A DNA stretch of 35,703 bases. Source: an uncultured bacterium. Lineage in GTDB: Bacteria; Patescibacteriota; Patescibacteriia; UBA1558; GWA2-36-10. Within the stretch, counting starts at the first letter, position 1, and each line of letters starts with the position of its first letter. The notes beneath the pieces are model-generated. The model was given only the letters and a program-made list of their open reading frames with translations. It did not search any database and had not been told where the DNA came from. The position numbers were made by a program, and so were the translations under genes. The stretch covers positions 1-35,703 of the forward strand of contig CAIRBL010000055.1 of assembly GCA_903876815.1 (NCBI GenBank), in the 5' to 3' direction. Positions 7,367 to 14,450 of the stretch are shown here, piece after piece.

Positions 7367-7555
7367 TTACTGACCATTTCTTAAATATTCACCAGCCATA
7401 GCCCCTACAAGGCAAAATAATAAAAAAACTGTGATTCCTAGAATGATTTTTAACCATTCTGGCGTTTTGATTTCATCTAAAAACTCCGCACTTTTGTTAA
7501 TAGTATGCACAAAACCTATAAAGCATAAAATCATTAGTAGGTAAACATAAAACAT
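7367..7555 (-). CDS. Small membrane protein, two transmembrane helices
   Basis: The 62-aa protein has hydrophobic helices at about residues 3-18 and 36-54, with a charged loop (KSAEFLDEIKTPEWLK) between them and a short polar tail. I recognise no family. It has its own minus-strand promoter signal: TATAAT at 7589-7594, with two AGTACT palindromes (7571-7576, 7582-7587) between it and the start codon, a plausible operator. A terminator follows, so it is a single-gene unit inside the element. Phage-type holins and toxin peptides share this topology, but nothing specific points there. Confidence 0.55.
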   Translation of the reverse strand: MFYVYLLMILCFIGFVHTINKSAEFLDEIKTPEWLKIILGITVFLLFCLVGAMAGEYLRNGQ

Positions 7556-7570
7556 ATTGTTTTTTTATCA

Positions 7571-7594
7571 AGTACTTAAGTAGTACTTATTATA
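7571..7594 (-). promoter_or_regulatory. Promoter with paired AGTACT palindromes
   Basis: The -10 TATAAT (7589-7594, minus strand) is followed at once by AGTACT twice, 11 bp apart. One-turn spacing downstream of a -10 box is a typical operator layout. Confidence 0.4.
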
Positions 7595-7601
7595 TTTTAT
7601 T

Positions 7602-7760
7602 AAAACAAAAAGGGCCTTCCGTCGGCGGTAACCATTTCTAGCTACCCTACACCTTTTCAGGCATAGACCACTCACATAGTACCGATCAGAAGACCGTCTT
7701 TATATGTGAGTGGAATTTGTAGCCATGCCTCAATAAATTGAAGTTTAGGCCTTAATTTCA
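7602..7760 (-). ncRNA. Candidate structured small RNA of the element
   Basis: No gene fits here. The core is a long hairpin: AGGCAT (7659-7664) pairs with ATGCCT (7725-7730), and inside it CCACTCACATA (7668-7678) pairs perfectly with TATGTGAGTGG (7703-7713). On the minus strand the stretch starts near AAGGCC and ends GGCCCTTTTTG plus more T. Its ends could therefore pair and terminate transcription, as in many small RNAs. The strand choice is inferred from that T-run. It matches no RNA family I know. Confidence 0.35.
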
Positions 7761-7851
7761 GTATTAAATTGTATTTATATTTTAGGTTATTTGGCTAAAA
7801 AAGTCTAGGGTGAATTCTGGTGTGACCATAATGGATACAGTCTTTACTTTT

Positions 7852-7882
7852 TTGATAGAAAGTTAGATAATTACCTTATAAA
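7852..7882 (+). promoter_or_regulatory. Promoter of the ParB-like/methylase unit
   Basis: TTGATA (7852-7857) and TATAAA (7877-7882) lie 19 bp apart. The predicted transcript starts only about two bases before the ATG at 7891, so the mRNA would be leaderless or nearly so. Confidence 0.55.
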
Positions 7883-7890
7883 ATTTAATT

Positions 7891-9273
7891 ATGCAAAAAG
7901 AAATTACCAACTATCAAGATAAATGGCCATTGGCAAAAGTGAAAATAACCGAGCTTATTTTAGATATTAAAAATGTTAGACTTGATACCGAATACGAATC
8001 ACAAGATGAGATTATTAACGACCTGTTCCTTAATGAAGAAGCAATGGGCATTTTAGAAAGCATACATCAAAATGGATATTTTCCAGACGAACCGCCAGTT
8101 GTTGTAAAAGAAAATGGAAAATTTGTAGTCTTAGACGGCAATAGAAGAGTAGTGTCTCTAAAGGCTATGTTATCTCCAAATATAGCCCCCTCTAAATATG
8201 CCGCCAAAATAGAGAAATTAATGAGCGGTCGTAAGGCGATTGAAAATATTGATGTCCACGTAGCTAAATCTCGTGATGAGGCAATGGAATATTTAGCTGC
8301 TAAACATACAAAAACTACCAGAAAAGCCTGGAGTGCATTAAGGAGGGCGTATTTTTATTATGCACAAAAAGAAAACGGGCAGTCTGTAGAAAAACTCATT
8401 GAGAGATACAGGGGCGTTGATATTCCTTCCTACATAAAGATGTACGAAATGCATAATGTGGCACTATCTCTAAAGGGCACTTCTGAAGAAATAAAAAACA
8501 AAATAGCAAATAAAAGAACTTTCCCAATATCTACACTCGAAAGATTTTATTCCGATAAATATATTCAGGAAGAACTCGGAATAAACTTCGATAAAATAAC
8601 AGGGGAGGCTACCGTACCATCTGGTGATGATTTTGATAAAGTTTATTCCAGAGTAATCACTGACATTGTTTCTGGAATAGCAACGTCTCGTAAAGAACTA
8701 TCTAAAGAATCCGACAGAAAAAAATATTTAGACTCTATTATTAATGAGGTCTTAGATAAAACTAAAATAGAAAAGAAAAAAACCAAACCCGCCTTTTCTT
8801 TTAAACGACAAAAAAAAGCTTACCGAGAAAAAAATACTTTAGTTTCAAAAAAAATTGAAAATCCTTTTGACTGCCCTGGTATTACTCGTATTTTGTGGGA
8901 ATTACAGGCAATAGATTATCTTAAATTTCCTAATGCGACCGCTGATTTGTTAAGAACTTTTTTAGAAATCATTATAAAAAAATATTTGGAAGAAATAAAA
9001 TCTCTTCCTGCACCAAAAAGAAATGGTGGCTATATTTATTTAGATGATGTGCTTAAAAAAATTAAATCAGATCTACAAACAGCTACTAATCATAAACTAG
9101 TTCAAGTGATAAGTGAAATAGAAAAAAACAAATGGTATCTTGATAGTATTAATCACAACCCAGAAGTTTTTGCTGTTGACTATAGAGTTAAAGAAGCTTG
9201 GGATCAAATATACCCACTTGTGAAATATATATTTGAAACGTATAATAAAAATAAAATAACTGACCAAGCTTAA
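7891..9273 (+). CDS. ParB-like N-terminal domain protein paired with a DNA methylase
   Basis: The 460-aa protein starts with a ParB/sulfiredoxin-fold domain (about 15-130). It is recognised by VVLDGNRRVVSL around residues 79-90, where DGNRR is the nucleotide-binding signature of ParB-like proteins. A helical middle region (about 130-280) resembles the ParB helix-turn-helix portion. The C-terminal 150 residues form an all-helical domain of unknown type ending in a Trp/Tyr-rich helix, similar in feel to HEPN or abortive-infection domains. The gene has its own promoter and ends four bases before an adenine methylase gene, so the two surely form an operon. Partition, methylation-linked defence and element maintenance are all possible roles. 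Only the ParB-like fold is supported. Confidence 0.7.
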   Translation: MQKEITNYQDKWPLAKVKITELILDIKNVRLDTEYESQDEIINDLFLNEEAMGILESIHQNGYFPDEPPVVVKENGKFVVLDGNRRVVSLKAMLSPNIAPSKYAAKIEKLMSGRKAIENIDVHVAKSRDEAMEYLAAKHTKTTRKAWSALRRAYFYYAQKENGQSVEKLIERYRGVDIPSYIKMYEMHNVALSLKGTSEEIKNKIANKRTFPISTLERFYSDKYIQEELGINFDKITGEATVPSGDDFDKVYSRVITDIVSGIATSRKELSKESDRKKYLDSIINEVLDKTKIEKKKTKPAFSFKRQKKAYREKNTLVSKKIENPFDCPGITRILWELQAIDYLKFPNATADLLRTFLEIIIKKYLEEIKSLPAPKRNGGYIYLDDVLKKIKSDLQTATNHKLVQVISEIEKNKWYLDSINHNPEVFAVDYRVKEAWDQIYPLVKYIFETYNKNKITDQA

Positions 9274-9277
9274 AAAT

Positions 9278-10126
9278 ATGAAATTTTATTCACCTTTAAG
9301 GTACCCCGGCGGAAAGAATAAATTATCAAAATTTATTGCTTCTATTTGCAAAGAAAATGCAATAGATGGCAATTACGTTGAGCCATACGCTGGTGGCGCC
9401 TCAGTGGCTCTATACCTTCTTTTTAATGGGTATGTAAAATCCATCACTATAAATGATTATGATAAGGCTATATATGCATTTTGGCATTCCGTATTAAATG
9501 ATACAGAAAGACTGTGCAAAAAAATAAGAAACGCGGATGTTTCAATTAATAATTGGCGCGAACAGAAAAAAATACAAACTAGTAAAGCAACGGAACATAA
9601 TTTATTAAAATTGGGATTTTCGACCTTTTTTTTAAATCGAACTAATTACTCTGGCATTATTGATGGCGGTATGATTGGCGGTGCTTTACAAAAAGGAAAA
9701 TATAAAATTAATTGTCGTTTTAATAAGGAAGAATTGATTGATAGAATAAAATTTATTGCCATACATAAAAAAAATATCCGTTTATTAAATATGGACGCAT
9801 TAGATTTAGTAGACGCAATTGAAAAAGATAATAAAACTATTTTTTATTTTGATCCGCCATATTATTTAAAAGGCCCTTCATTATATATGAACCATTATAA
9901 ACATAGCGATCATAAAAAAGTGAGTGATAAAATAAAAAAAATAGAAAATGCAAAATGGATAGTTTCTTATGATAACACACGAGAAATAAATAAAATGTAT
10001 ATCTCTTGCCCCAAAAAAAAGTATACTTTTTTTCACACGGCTTATAACGCAAGAGAGGGTAAGGAGGTTTTATTTTTTAGTAAAAATATCATATTGCCAA
10101 AAATTATCATCCCAATTATGCACTAA
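9278..10126 (+). CDS. DNA adenine-N6 methyltransferase, D12 (Dam) class
   Basis: This 282-aa protein has the D12-class signature in order: PGGK at residues 10-13 (SAM-binding), motif I VEPYAGGASVAL at 34-45, and the catalytic DPPY at 192-195. A late VSYDN motif is also present. The length is typical for Dam and phage methylases. It transfers a methyl group from S-adenosylmethionine to adenine N6 in a short recognition site that I cannot predict. No restriction enzyme gene is next to it; its partner is the ParB-like gene four bases upstream. A terminator follows at 10171. The sequence is as AT-rich as the host. Confidence 0.92.
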   Translation: MKFYSPLRYPGGKNKLSKFIASICKENAIDGNYVEPYAGGASVALYLLFNGYVKSITINDYDKAIYAFWHSVLNDTERLCKKIRNADVSINNWREQKKIQTSKATEHNLLKLGFSTFFLNRTNYSGIIDGGMIGGALQKGKYKINCRFNKEELIDRIKFIAIHKKNIRLLNMDALDLVDAIEKDNKTIFYFDPPYYLKGPSLYMNHYKHSDHKKVSDKIKKIENAKWIVSYDNTREINKMYISCPKKKYTFFHTAYNAREGKEVLFFSKNIILPKIIIPIMH

Positions 10127-10160
10127 CTATACCTGTATTTATATTCAAGGTTTGAATAGG

Positions 10161-10203
10161 ACCCCACAAGAACTTCTCTTCCTCAAAAGAGGTGTTTTTG
10201 TTT
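10161..10203 (+). repeat. Direct repeat copy 1 (att-like core plus terminator)
   Basis: Matches 11540-11582 at 39 of 43 positions by my alignment. It starts with the core ACCCCACAA and contains a hairpin ending in GGTGTTTTTG, which also terminates the methylase transcript. Confidence 0.85.
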
Positions 10204-10221
10204 TGTAAAATTTAAACAATG

Positions 10222-10255
10222 AAAAAAGGGCCGCAGACTCGTGTCTTTGGCCCCC
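10222..10255 (-). terminator. Terminator of the GC-rich two-gene cassette
   Basis: On the minus strand GGGCC and GGCCC close a hairpin, with an AGAC/GTCT inner stem, followed by a run of six T. Confidence 0.75.
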
Positions 10256-10282
10256 GTTGATCAGGAGTTGTCTCCCGTACGA

Positions 10283-10732
10283 TTATTCGGACTCGCCATA
10301 GTCGCGAACAATCGTGATGAATGGGTAGGATTTTAGCCCGTAGGCATAACCGCGGAGAATGTCCTTCATGCCGCGATGTTCGTCCTCGTACCCAAAGTTG
10401 ATGGAAATTCGATTTGACAACCAGTAGTAGCGCGTGCCTTCCACAGCCACGAACTCTCGATAAGCCTCAGGATTGAACTGAACGAGCTTCTTGTTGAAGC
10501 TCCGGCTTGCCGAGGCGATCGATACGCGTACTGGACGAGTGTCAATCTTGGCCGCAAAGACCCACGGTGGTGAAGCATGGAAGCCTGCCTGTTTCTCCAA
10601 CCAGAATTTGCCGGAGAACTTGTTCCAGACAATCGCCACCTCGTTCGGCTCTTGGTAGTGCACGAAAGCGAGATAGAAAATCATCAGAACACCGGCGATG
10701 CAAGCTCCTAGGCGTAGGTGCTTACGTTGCAT
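10283..10732 (-). CDS. Membrane-anchored protein, possibly SPFH/band-7-like (cassette gene 2)
   Basis: The 149-aa protein has one N-terminal transmembrane helix (about 8-25) and an external domain beginning NEVAIVWNKFSG. It continues with a Gly/Pro segment and IDTRPVRVSI, the pattern seen at the start of SPFH/band-7 domains. The C-terminal part, KLVQFNPEAY and ILRGYAYGLKSYPF, matches the neighbouring gene, so the two are paralogues. The start has a GGAGAAG ribosome-binding site, unlike host genes, and codon use is GC-rich. It lies three bases after the upstream gene in the same operon. Function unknown. Confidence 0.65.
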   Translation of the reverse strand: MQRKHLRLGACIAGVLMIFYLAFVHYQEPNEVAIVWNKFSGKFWLEKQAGFHASPPWVFAAKIDTRPVRVSIASASRSFNKKLVQFNPEAYREFVAVEGTRYYWLSNRISINFGYEDEHRGMKDILRGYAYGLKSYPFITIVRDYGESE

Positions 10733-10735
10733 GGT

Positions 10736-11314
10736 TTACTTCTCCGTCTGTGGAGGCGTGGCTTTTTCGACGTGTACTTCCTGTGCATTGCCGTCCAATG
10801 GCTTGGAGCCCTCCGTTGTCCCTAGCTCGCGCAAGATCTTCAAGAAGGGGTAGGTATTGCCGTCGTAGGCATAGCTACGTAGGATTTCGCTGAAAGGTGT
10901 AGTGGAACCAACAGCGGAACCAGTACCCGGACCTTCGTAATCGTTTCGACCATGCCAGGACAAGAACAGTTCGAGACCCTTGGGGTCGAATTGAACAAGC
11001 TTGGCATTCAGCACGCGCGAGTTGGCATTCATCTGCAACTGCATCGGCCGCAGGTCCATGGTGTGGACCTTATGGACGATCGGTAACGTGACGATCCAAC
11101 CACGCCTGTAGGTGCCGTCGCTGTTTTCCTGCACGACGATCTCTCCACGGTGTTGGCCGATCAGGTCATACCTGAAAGCCACCTGGTAGTTGTCGACATC
11201 GGTAACAAAGAGCACCTTGAACATGCCCAGTCCGATCCAGAACGAGACAAAGAGCACGACGAACACGACGCCGGTCTTTGCCCAAAAGTTCAAACCATCC
11301 CACAAGTCTTTCAT
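10736..11314 (-). CDS. Membrane-anchored protein, possibly SPFH/band-7-like (cassette gene 1)
   Basis: I start it at the ATG at 11314 (192 aa) because AAGGAG lies six bases upstream (11321-11326); the frame extends further to 11371 without such a site. A transmembrane helix (about 10-35) precedes an external domain starting DNYQVAFRYD. It contains a LRPMQLQ segment, then KLVQFDPKGL and ILRSYAYDGNTYPF. These last blocks are shared with gene 2, showing an ancient duplication. The C-terminus is polar and probably disordered. The sequence is far richer in G+C than the flanks, which points to transfer. SPFH relatedness is inferred from pattern, not established. Confidence 0.65.
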   Translation of the reverse strand: MKDLWDGLNFWAKTGVVFVVLFVSFWIGLGMFKVLFVTDVDNYQVAFRYDLIGQHRGEIVVQENSDGTYRRGWIVTLPIVHKVHTMDLRPMQLQMNANSRVLNAKLVQFDPKGLELFLSWHGRNDYEGPGTGSAVGSTTPFSEILRSYAYDGNTYPFLKILRELGTTEGSKPLDGNAQEVHVEKATPPQTEK

Positions 11315-11380
11315 CTCTGACTCCTTTTCTGTGTTGGCGGAACCAAACCTATGGTTCATTGGGCTTTTCAATGACTTGTT

Positions 11381-11409
11381 ATTGTAGCATTTATAATATA
11401 TTTTGTCAA
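11381..11409 (-). promoter_or_regulatory. Promoter of the GC-rich cassette
   Basis: On the minus strand a perfect TTGACA (11404-11409), 17-bp spacer and TACAAT (11381-11386). The start would be near 11374, giving a leader of about 60 bases with a Shine-Dalgarno site. Confidence 0.8.
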
Positions 11410-11539
11410 TAGCTGGTTCTAACCTACTTAAAATAGACCTTGAGCTTACAAAATTATTAAACTAGCCAATCTTTATTTCCGGTATATAAACATTAACTAA
11501 CTCACGGCTTAATATATTTCCGATTGATTTTATCAGGTT
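11410..11539. other. AT-rich spacer between cassette promoter and second direct repeat
   Basis: I see no gene, hairpin or recognisable repeat here. It may be the arm of an attachment site. Confidence 0.4.
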
Positions 11540-11582
11540 ACCCCACAACAGCATCTCTTCTTCAAAAGAGGTGTTTTTGTTT
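11540..11582 (+). repeat. Direct repeat copy 2 (att-like core plus terminator)
   Basis: The second copy of the 10161-10203 repeat. Its hairpin CATCTCTT/AAGAGGTG with a T-run points rightward, yet no plus-strand gene ends just upstream. This fits a terminator that once followed tRNA-His and was displaced by insertion. Confidence 0.85.
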
Positions 11583-11609
11583 GACCAATAAATAAAACAA
11601 ACATATACT
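11581..11609 (+). promoter_or_regulatory. Promoter of the 11637-14321 unit
   Basis: TTGACC (11581-11586), 17-bp spacer, TATACT (11604-11609). The start near 11616 leaves a 20-base AT leader without a Shine-Dalgarno sequence. Confidence 0.75.
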
Positions 11610-11636
11610 ATAAATAATTAATATTAATTTTCTATA

Positions 11637-12908
11637 ATGAAATTATTTGAAAATCTCAAAAAACATCAATGGATTATTACAGAGGCTATTATGGTTGGTA
11701 TCCTAGGTTCAGTTTTTATAGCCAGCTTTTTTGTATGGGGAGAAATTAAATCATTTAATAATAAATTAGCCAACACTTTAGAATTACCTGGCACCGCTAT
11801 AGATATGATGAATGGTGACAATGACCAAGTTGATATTAATGCTTGTGATAAAAATACTATTAAGGATTTTGGTGAAGTAAAAGAAGGGACTGATATTTTT
11901 GTATATACAACTAGATGTTTTTTAGATGTCACACCTTTAAATGCGTCGACTATATTTTATCAATTTTATGCGCGAGATTTTGGGGGTACTTTCAATAAAG
12001 AAATTTATAATGTTTTGAATACACCGGATTTCGATGGTGGTTCAGGCGTAGTAATCAGCGATCCCCATAAAAATTTTATTGGAATATATAGGATTAATGA
12101 AAATGGCGAGACAATAGTGATAGATAGTTTTGGTAATAAAATTTCAGAAGAAGCACCAGACTATCGAAAAAATGTCTATGAGTCCCCAGATAAAAACATA
12201 ACTGTAAGTATCGATTATCCAGAGCTTAGGGGTAATACTTCTTTAACAATTGTTAATAATGAGAGTGGCGCTAAATATTTCTTTGATGATTTTAAACAAA
12301 GTTTACATGGTATTCGTCATGGAGCTTGGTCCGTTGATGGTAAGACTTTATATATAACAGGAGGTATCTATGAGTTTTCTGCGCCAGCAAGATTGTGGAG
12401 TATTGATGTTGATTCTGGTAAGATTAGTGAATATGATAATTTAGATGGATATTTTTATCCGGTGTATATTTTTCCAGAAGAGAATATCGCATATTTTACA
12501 GATGCTGAAGCAAATTTTGAATCGGAAAATAGAGAAATTAGTCTCTATAAAATGGATCTTGCTTCAAGGAAGATAGAAAAAGTTTATACAGATAAAGCCA
12601 CATGGACATTTAATAACCTTAAAGTAATTGACGGCAGTTTATATTACAGGGCTTTTTATGAAGATAAAGGTCAAGTTATTGTGAAGCTTAGCGGTAAGCA
12701 AAAAGAAATTTTTCTAGAGAATGTTACTGATCTTAAAGTGGGCACAGGCCCTCGCTTTGTTGCTACTGTTGATAATGGTTATTTTGTTTTTGATCTAGAA
12801 AAAGGCATTAGTCAGCTAATTGAGGTGCCAACTAGATACGATGGCTTACCAATAATAGATAAAACCGAATATTTTCAAAATATCGATGGGATTATTGAAA
12901 CTTATTAA
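11637..12908 (+). CDS. Membrane-anchored protein with beta-propeller-like ectodomain
   Basis: The 423-aa protein has a single N-terminal transmembrane helix (about 14-36, IMVGILGSVFIASFFVWGE), so the bulk lies outside the cell. The ectodomain (about 130-420) carries repeated short strands with sequences like WSVDGKTLYITGG, SIDVDSGKI and LYKMDLASRKIEKV, typical of WD40/TolB-type propeller blades. No catalytic motif is seen. The anchor is nearly the same as that of the protein two genes downstream. It is the first gene of an apparent three-gene operon, four bases before the next. A TATAAT overlaps the start codon, but the promoter at 11581-11609 is better. Confidence 0.6.
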   Translation: MKLFENLKKHQWIITEAIMVGILGSVFIASFFVWGEIKSFNNKLANTLELPGTAIDMMNGDNDQVDINACDKNTIKDFGEVKEGTDIFVYTTRCFLDVTPLNASTIFYQFYARDFGGTFNKEIYNVLNTPDFDGGSGVVISDPHKNFIGIYRINENGETIVIDSFGNKISEEAPDYRKNVYESPDKNITVSIDYPELRGNTSLTIVNNESGAKYFFDDFKQSLHGIRHGAWSVDGKTLYITGGIYEFSAPARLWSIDVDSGKISEYDNLDGYFYPVYIFPEENIAYFTDAEANFESENREISLYKMDLASRKIEKVYTDKATWTFNNLKVIDGSLYYRAFYEDKGQVIVKLSGKQKEIFLENVTDLKVGTGPRFVATVDNGYFVFDLEKGISQLIEVPTRYDGLPIIDKTEYFQNIDGIIETY

Positions 12909-12912
12909 ACTT

Positions 12913-13176
12913 ATGAATTTTTTTAAAACATTATTTATTAGTGGCACAGGAAATTTTGCTGAAATTAACTCGGAGTTTTTAGAAAAGAAAAAACTTAGTT
13001 ATCCGCCAGATGGCTCATATTTAATCTGGCTCAAAAATACATATGGTAAACTTCAGGCGGCGATGATAGTGGCTAAAGAAAAAGGCGAAATTGTGCTAGT
13101 GGAGTGGGCTGCCAAAATTCAATTAGTAGAAGAGGAGATAGAGAAAGAAAAAAATTTAAGACCACAGGTTAATTAG
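12913..13176 (+). CDS. Small hypothetical cytosolic protein (87 aa)
   Basis: I start it at the ATG at 12913, four bases after the preceding stop; the frame also opens at 12886 inside the upstream gene. The product has no transmembrane helix. It has a mixed N-terminal half and a C-terminal charged helix (VEEEIEKEKN) likely to be a short coiled coil. I recognise no family. The tight spacing on both sides (4 and 8 bases) places it in an operon with two membrane-anchored proteins. Confidence 0.55.
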   Translation: MNFFKTLFISGTGNFAEINSEFLEKKKLSYPPDGSYLIWLKNTYGKLQAAMIVAKEKGEIVLVEWAAKIQLVEEEIEKEKNLRPQVN

Positions 13177-13184
13177 AAAAAAAT

Positions 13185-14321
13185 ATGAAGTTACTCAAAG
13201 GCCTAAAAAAATCCGAGAATATTGTTTTTATAGCCATAATAGTTGGTATTCTAGGTGTGTTTATTATAACTAGCTTTTTTATATGGGGAGAAATGAAATC
13301 ATTCCATAAAAACAAAGAGATTGTCGATAATCCAAGTGATAATAGTTGGCAAACTTATACAAATAATGATTATTTTTATAGTATCAAATACCCATCGGAT
13401 TGGAGTGTAAATAATTGGTCTAATATAATTCAAATATTACCACCCGGCGAAAAATCTATAGGACAATATAGCTCTGGACCAGCTATTTCTATTATGCACG
13501 TTGATCAAATTGATTCACTCAATAGTGATGAAACAAATAAAATTTATATAAATAACATGGCCGTTACAAAATGGGAATTTGCGAACGATGTTGATACTTA
13601 TGTGAATTTATGTTTTCCTCGTCCCGAAGGAGGTTGTATTAAAATTTATTGGTTAAAATCTTTAGAAAATAAACACGAAAATTTTTGGGAAATAATAGAG
13701 TCAATTACCATTTTAAATGATGATAGCCCGGAATGGGAACTATACACTGACTATGAGCTTGGTATTTCATTTCGTTATCCAAAATTAAAATGGGGTAAAA
13801 TAAATGTTTTATCCATGAAAGAAAGTGATCACAACGATAATGTTTTTAAATCAGGTAAAGCAAAAATAATAAAATTTAACAAATACTACGGTGCTTCGTT
13901 ATCGGCTTTTTCAAATAATTTTTCTCATATGTATTACCAAGATCCATACTTAGGAGGTCAGGATTTGAGTAAGACTTGTACCAATGAAAAAATATTGACT
14001 GATAAAGGAATATGTAAAAATATCAATGTAGATAACCAATCAACTTACGAAAACATAACTGATTTTGGATATGAATGTTCGTTTGTTGATTCTCGTAGAA
14101 TTAGTTTAAACTTAGATCAAAATGGATACTCTGGCATGCTTATCAGTCAAACACTACCATCTAGCCAAAACTGCGGCTCTCTTGAGATAGAAAATATGAA
14201 CGAAATTAATAGGGCAAAAGATTTAACAAGCCAATACAACAGAGAAAATCTACCAAAATCATATTTAACCAATTTAGAGTTAATGGATCAGGTTTTATCT
14301 TCATTTAAATTTTTGAATTAA
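13185..14321 (+). CDS. Membrane-anchored protein with PsbP-like domain
   Basis: This 378-aa protein has an N-terminal transmembrane helix (about 14-36) reading VGILGVFIITSFFIWGEMKSF, almost the same anchor as the gene at 11637. The first external domain begins with YFYSIKYPSDW around residues 64-74, a pattern characteristic of PsbP-like/MOG1 domains in secreted bacterial proteins. A second related segment starts near ELGISFRYPKLKW (about 190), so the domain is probably duplicated. Several Cys in the second half could form disulfides. The ligand and role are unknown. A terminator follows at 14337. Confidence 0.65.
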   Translation: MKLLKGLKKSENIVFIAIIVGILGVFIITSFFIWGEMKSFHKNKEIVDNPSDNSWQTYTNNDYFYSIKYPSDWSVNNWSNIIQILPPGEKSIGQYSSGPAISIMHVDQIDSLNSDETNKIYINNMAVTKWEFANDVDTYVNLCFPRPEGGCIKIYWLKSLENKHENFWEIIESITILNDDSPEWELYTDYELGISFRYPKLKWGKINVLSMKESDHNDNVFKSGKAKIIKFNKYYGASLSAFSNNFSHMYYQDPYLGGQDLSKTCTNEKILTDKGICKNINVDNQSTYENITDFGYECSFVDSRRISLNLDQNGYSGMLISQTLPSSQNCGSLEIENMNEINRAKDLTSQYNRENLPKSYLTNLELMDQVLSSFKFLN

Positions 14322-14336
14322 AATTTAACTACAACC

Positions 14337-14373
14337 AAAAAACACTGAGTGAAATCGAAAGGTGTTTTGTTGT
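14337..14373 (+). terminator. Terminator after the three-gene unit
   Basis: AAAACAC and GTGTTTT pair around a purine-rich loop, followed by T-rich sequence. Confidence 0.6.
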
Positions 14374-14427
14374 TATTCTGTCAAGGTAAAATTATTTTGA
14401 TACATAGTCTTTTTTATGAGCATTTGT

Positions 14428-14433
14428 TATAAT
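14428..14433 (+). promoter_or_regulatory. -10 box of the YibE/F gene
   Basis: TATAAT ends 17 bases before the ATG at 14451. The leader would be about 11 bases of A/T with no ribosome-binding site. No good -35 is visible. Confidence 0.5.
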
Positions 14434-14450
14434 ATGATTAAATTAAATTT

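Larger units (their letters stand above)
3718..10166. mobile_element. Probable integrated element at tRNA-His, with large serine recombinase
   Basis: The left end is the tRNA-His 3' end, where the recombinase gene runs into the tRNA. A short core ACCCCA (3718-3723) recurs at 10161-10166 and again at 11540-11545, both times followed by the same terminator-containing sequence. Joining the outer flanks of 10161 and 3723 gives a possible attP: ATTTATA (10137-10143) and TATAAAT (3736-3742) form 7-bp inverted arms 17 bp either side of the first core base, about 49 bp in all, which fits the size of serine-integrase attP sites. The cargo is hypothetical genes, a SpoVG-like protein, and a ParB-like/adenine methylase pair. 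The boundaries are inferred; the six-base core alone would be weak. Confidence 0.55.

Noticed and set aside
10507..10893. 128-codon plus-strand frame, Arg/Ser-rich
   Set aside because: Antisense to two supported genes; composition is typical of a shadow frame.
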